From: Umbilicaria muhlenbergii
Lineage: Eukaryota > Ascomycota > Lecanoromycetes > Umbilicariales > Umbilicariaceae
NCBI GenBank assembly: GCA_000611775.1
Contig: KK106981.1
Coordinates: forward strand, 1,545,507-1,609,506
DNA: 64,000 nt
Reading direction: 5' to 3'
In this document: positions 61,616-64,000 of the stretch, piece after piece
Layout of the letters: each line of letters opens with the position of its first letter
How positions within the stretch are numbered: the stretch's first letter is position 1
The notes under the pieces: model-generated
The model's database searches: none
Seen by the model: only the letters and a program-made list of their open reading frames with translations
What the model was told of the DNA's origin: nothing
Made by a program: the position numbers and the translations under genes

Positions 61616-62073
61616 GAGTTTGAGAGTTCAATTATTGATTGCTTATATATCATGTTAGCATTCATATGATGTATGACAGGAAGTATGACATCACAAGAAT
61701 GTTGAGCTGTGAGCTGCAAGCTTCATGACACTCTCTTCATGAGGTGAACACCTCTGCAATGAGGATGATGTCATCAAGTCATCAAGTCACTCAATGAGCT
61801 GTGAAAAAGTTGTGAGAAGTACAACAACATGTCATAAGAGAGATGATGAAGAAGAAACACAAGGGAAGAGTGTTTTAAACTTACAGTAAACATTTTAATT
61901 TTAATGTTTATATTAAGAGGAACTTACTGTCAGGCGTGATATCATCACAATTAAGTGAGGCATGTGATCAGCCTTACTTTAACACAGTTTCACACTCTCA
62001 CTTTACATGATCAATCACTTATCAGGTCATCATGATGATGTTTATAATGACAACATTCACAACTTGACAGCTT

Positions 62074-62884
62074 GCTCAAAAATAAGATTTTAGTTAATAG
62101 TACTTTATGCACTCAGAGCACTCTCTGAGCAGTAAATGAGCTCATACAAATCTTACACTTTAAATAACTATTATACCTTCATGAATAATAAAAAACTTTT
62201 TATTGAAAAGTTTTAAATCTCTTTATTCTGTACACTTTACAAACTAAAGATTTCTTCATAAGTTTTAATTTGCAATAGTTATGAATTAAAAAACTTTTAA
62301 CTAATTATAAATATATTAGCATATTGAATAACTATTGCGCTTTTATACTGATGATATAACTTTCAGTTTATAAGTTGTAGAGAATAAGCTGTTTAAGAGT
62401 TTTCTTATACAAAGTTTCTTTTTATATGTTGTTGTTGTTGAGTTATTCAAAAAGTCATTAAAAGTCTGTTTATTAATGTTGTAATTTTCGTCACTGAAAG
62501 TTTGAAATCAATGTAACTTTTAACAACAACAGTTATAAAAAAACTTTAAGTTATAAAACTGTTAAATAGCTTCTTCTCTACAACTTATAAACTAAAAGTT
62601 ATATCATAAGTATAAAAGCGCAATAGTTATTCAATATGCTAATATATTTATAATTAATTAAAAGTTTTTTAATTCATAACTATTACAAATTAAAACTTAT
62701 GAAGAAATCTTTAGTTTGTAAAGTGTACAAAATAAAGAGATTTAAAACTTTTCAATAAAAAGTTCCTTATTATTCATGAAGGTATAATAGTTATTTAAAC
62801 TATAAGATTTGTATGAGCTCATTTACTGCTCAAAGAGTGCTCTGAGTGCATAAAGTACTATTAACTAAAACCTTACTTTTGAGC
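62074..62884. mobile_element. Long inverted-repeat (foldback/MITE-like) element, about 811 bp
   Basis: Two arms of about 370 bp are near-perfect inverted copies around a centre near 62,450-62,500. The ends are GCTCAAAA ... TTTTGAGC, and internal landmarks such as GTACTTTATGCACTCAGAGC and GAATAACTATTGCGCTTTTATAC recur in inverted form. No coding capacity. It is TpA-rich and AT-rich in a different way from the LTR elements. No clear target duplicate; the left flank is element B copy 3, and the right flank does not continue it. Confidence 0.8.
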
Positions 62885-63651
62885 GGGCTGCTAAGTTGCA
62901 GATGCATCAAGGTTGCCTGCAGTGATATGTTCATCATCATCAGAGACATGAGATCAGAAGCTCAGAGCGCTCAAAGTGCTAAAAACTAACTCAGAGCTAA
63001 CTTGTTAAATTGCTGATGTTGTTATGAACTCAGCATTCATCAAGTTGAAGAATCTCTTGACTGAGGTATTAATATGAGTGACAGAATCTTTAAGTAAGTT
63101 GATTTACAGTGTTAAAACTTCTGTTTAAAGCTGCTGCAACTTTTATTGTTTTAAAAGTTTATCTCACTGTCATCTCACTTGCATGATTTCATCATTAATG
63201 TTGCACATCATTTCATCTGAGGATCCTTCACTCATGAGGTTCACTTCATTGATGTCAGAGGAAATGAGTGATGTTTCATGATCATTTTATTAATTCTTTA
63301 TCATCATGTCTCATTCTGCTTCAGAAGTTTAACATAATTGATTTTAAGTTTGCATCTTATCTCAGGTCATCACTCTTTTAAAGGTAAAATTATTAAAACT
63401 GTAAGATTATAACATCCTTTATTAAAAAGAGAAGTATAGTTGAGGTATGTGACAGCATGAGATATAAATGTATAAAGGTTATATGATCTTAATTATATAA
63501 AATTAATAACTAAGGGATTAAAGTGAGATCAAGCAGTGCAGAGTTTTCATGTGACTCATTAACATTGTCAAGCTGCTTGTAGAGCACACACTCTACGTAA
63601 GTTTTAAATTATTATTAACTCATGACAGTAAAGGAGTGTGTATTTGAGCTT
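62885..63651. other. Unassigned AT-rich sequence between the foldback and element D
   Basis: CpG-poor, island-like sequence. A stretch at about 62,907-62,942 resembles the gag N-terminal part of element B on the minus strand (near 50,490-50,520). The remainder matches nothing else I can place; a segment beginning TGTAAGATTATAAC (63,400) might be LTR-derived. Confidence 0.4.
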
Positions 63652-64000
63652 TTACTCACTCTTTAAAATAATCTTGTGATCATAAAGTTGATGCAGAGGG
63701 AGTTCATTTACAGTTTTTTTAAAAAAAACATCAATCAGGTCATGATATTCTGAAGGAAAAATCATCTTGATATTCAGTTCACTTAACTTCAGTTCAAGGT
63801 TCAATGCTTTCTTAATCTGTTGAATAAAAATAATAAAGATTTTGTTGCCTTTCTTCATATTCAATGCAAACAGTGCTGCATTAATCATCTTAATATTAAC
63901 TGCATGTGAGGAGCTATTACCCTTTGATGTGAAAACTGATTCAAGATCAACTTTTATAATAAATTTCTTTAAGATCTGATAAAGTTTCAGTGATTCAATT
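63652..64000 (-). mobile_element. Element D, Ty3/Gypsy remnant running off the window
   Basis: A minus-strand segment with the start of a Gypsy reverse-transcriptase region (PSEYHDLIDVF and LPLHQLYDHKIIL). The RT does not continue below about 63,650, so the element is truncated there. Sequence upstream (to 64,000 and beyond) is protease/RT-side coding. It is distinct from B and C at the same motif. Confidence 0.65.

Larger units (their letters stand above)
53890..62073 (+). mobile_element. LTR element B, copy 3, opposite orientation, right LTR not present
   Basis: Starts with a 290-bp LTR (53,890-54,179, reverse complement of the copy 1 LTR) placed in the RT-side region of element C. Plus-strand layout: gag 54.2-55.2 kb, RT about 56.2-57.0 kb, RNase H 57.35-57.8 kb, 90-bp repeats 57.98-58.42 kb, integrase 58.9-59.8 kb, 54-bp repeats near 60.2 kb, opposite-strand frame 61.08-61.62 kb. 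Homology to copies 1 and 2 stops at about 62,060, where a foldback element begins; the second LTR is not seen. Broken, with dozens of breaks. Confidence 0.88.

Noticed and set aside
14373-64000. AT-rich islands as organelle DNA or a giant-virus insertion
   Set aside because: Gypsy-type gag/RT/RNase H/integrase traces, LTR pairs and target duplicates explain almost all of the sequence. The low GC goes with CpG loss.

Overview
The window looks like nuclear DNA of a filamentous ascomycete (Pezizomycotina, most likely a dothideomycete). The evidence is short introns of about 48-100 bp with fungal donor, branch-point (CTAAC/CTGAC) and acceptor signals, and recognisable fungal proteins: an ATRX-like SNF2 ATPase with an N-terminal SAM-like region, 5-aminolevulinate synthase, RNA polymerase I subunit A49 and a BAR-domain protein. 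The DNA is sharply two-compartment. GC-balanced, CpG-containing gene blocks (1-14.2 kb and 31.8-42.0 kb) alternate with AT-rich islands that have almost no CpG (14.2-31.8 kb and 42.0 kb to the end).

Gene block 1 (1-14.2 kb): the SNF2 gene (+, four exons plus a probable fifth), ALAS (+, two exons), RPA49 (-, four exons, with a 300-base assembly gap inside) and a small C2H2 zinc-finger gene (-, two exons). Gene block 2 (31.8-42.0 kb): a small tail-anchored membrane protein (+), a decayed gene (-), an HSL-type alpha/beta hydrolase (+), a small secreted protein (-), a BAR-domain protein (-, five exons), a promoter without a visible gene, and a 784-bp non-autonomous hAT-like transposon with an 8-bp target duplication. 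The genes are ordinary single-copy host genes. No biosynthetic cluster or operon-like grouping is apparent.

The islands are stacks of dead Ty3/Gypsy-type LTR elements, named here A-D. Element A (14,243-31,830; 130-bp LTRs; target duplication ACAAC) carries a complete copy of element B (19,874-28,139; 291-bp LTRs; target duplication GAGGC) inside its integrase region, and has an extra long reading frame after pol. Element C (minus strand; 207-bp LTR at 42,018) carries a second complete copy of B (42,631-50,960; 267-bp LTRs; target duplication CACTT) and a third, opposite-facing copy (from 53,890) that ends without its second LTR at a perfect-looking foldback element (62,074-62,884). All copies of B share a Cys/His-rich reading frame on the strand opposite to pol. 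All are fossils with many breaks.

The most interesting points are the CpG-centred mutation signature of the islands (unlike the usual CpA-directed RIP of ascomycetes), the conserved antisense frame of element B, the post-pol frame of element A, and the hAT-like element with telomere-like GGGTT/GGGTTT arms. I did not find a clearly novel multi-gene system.
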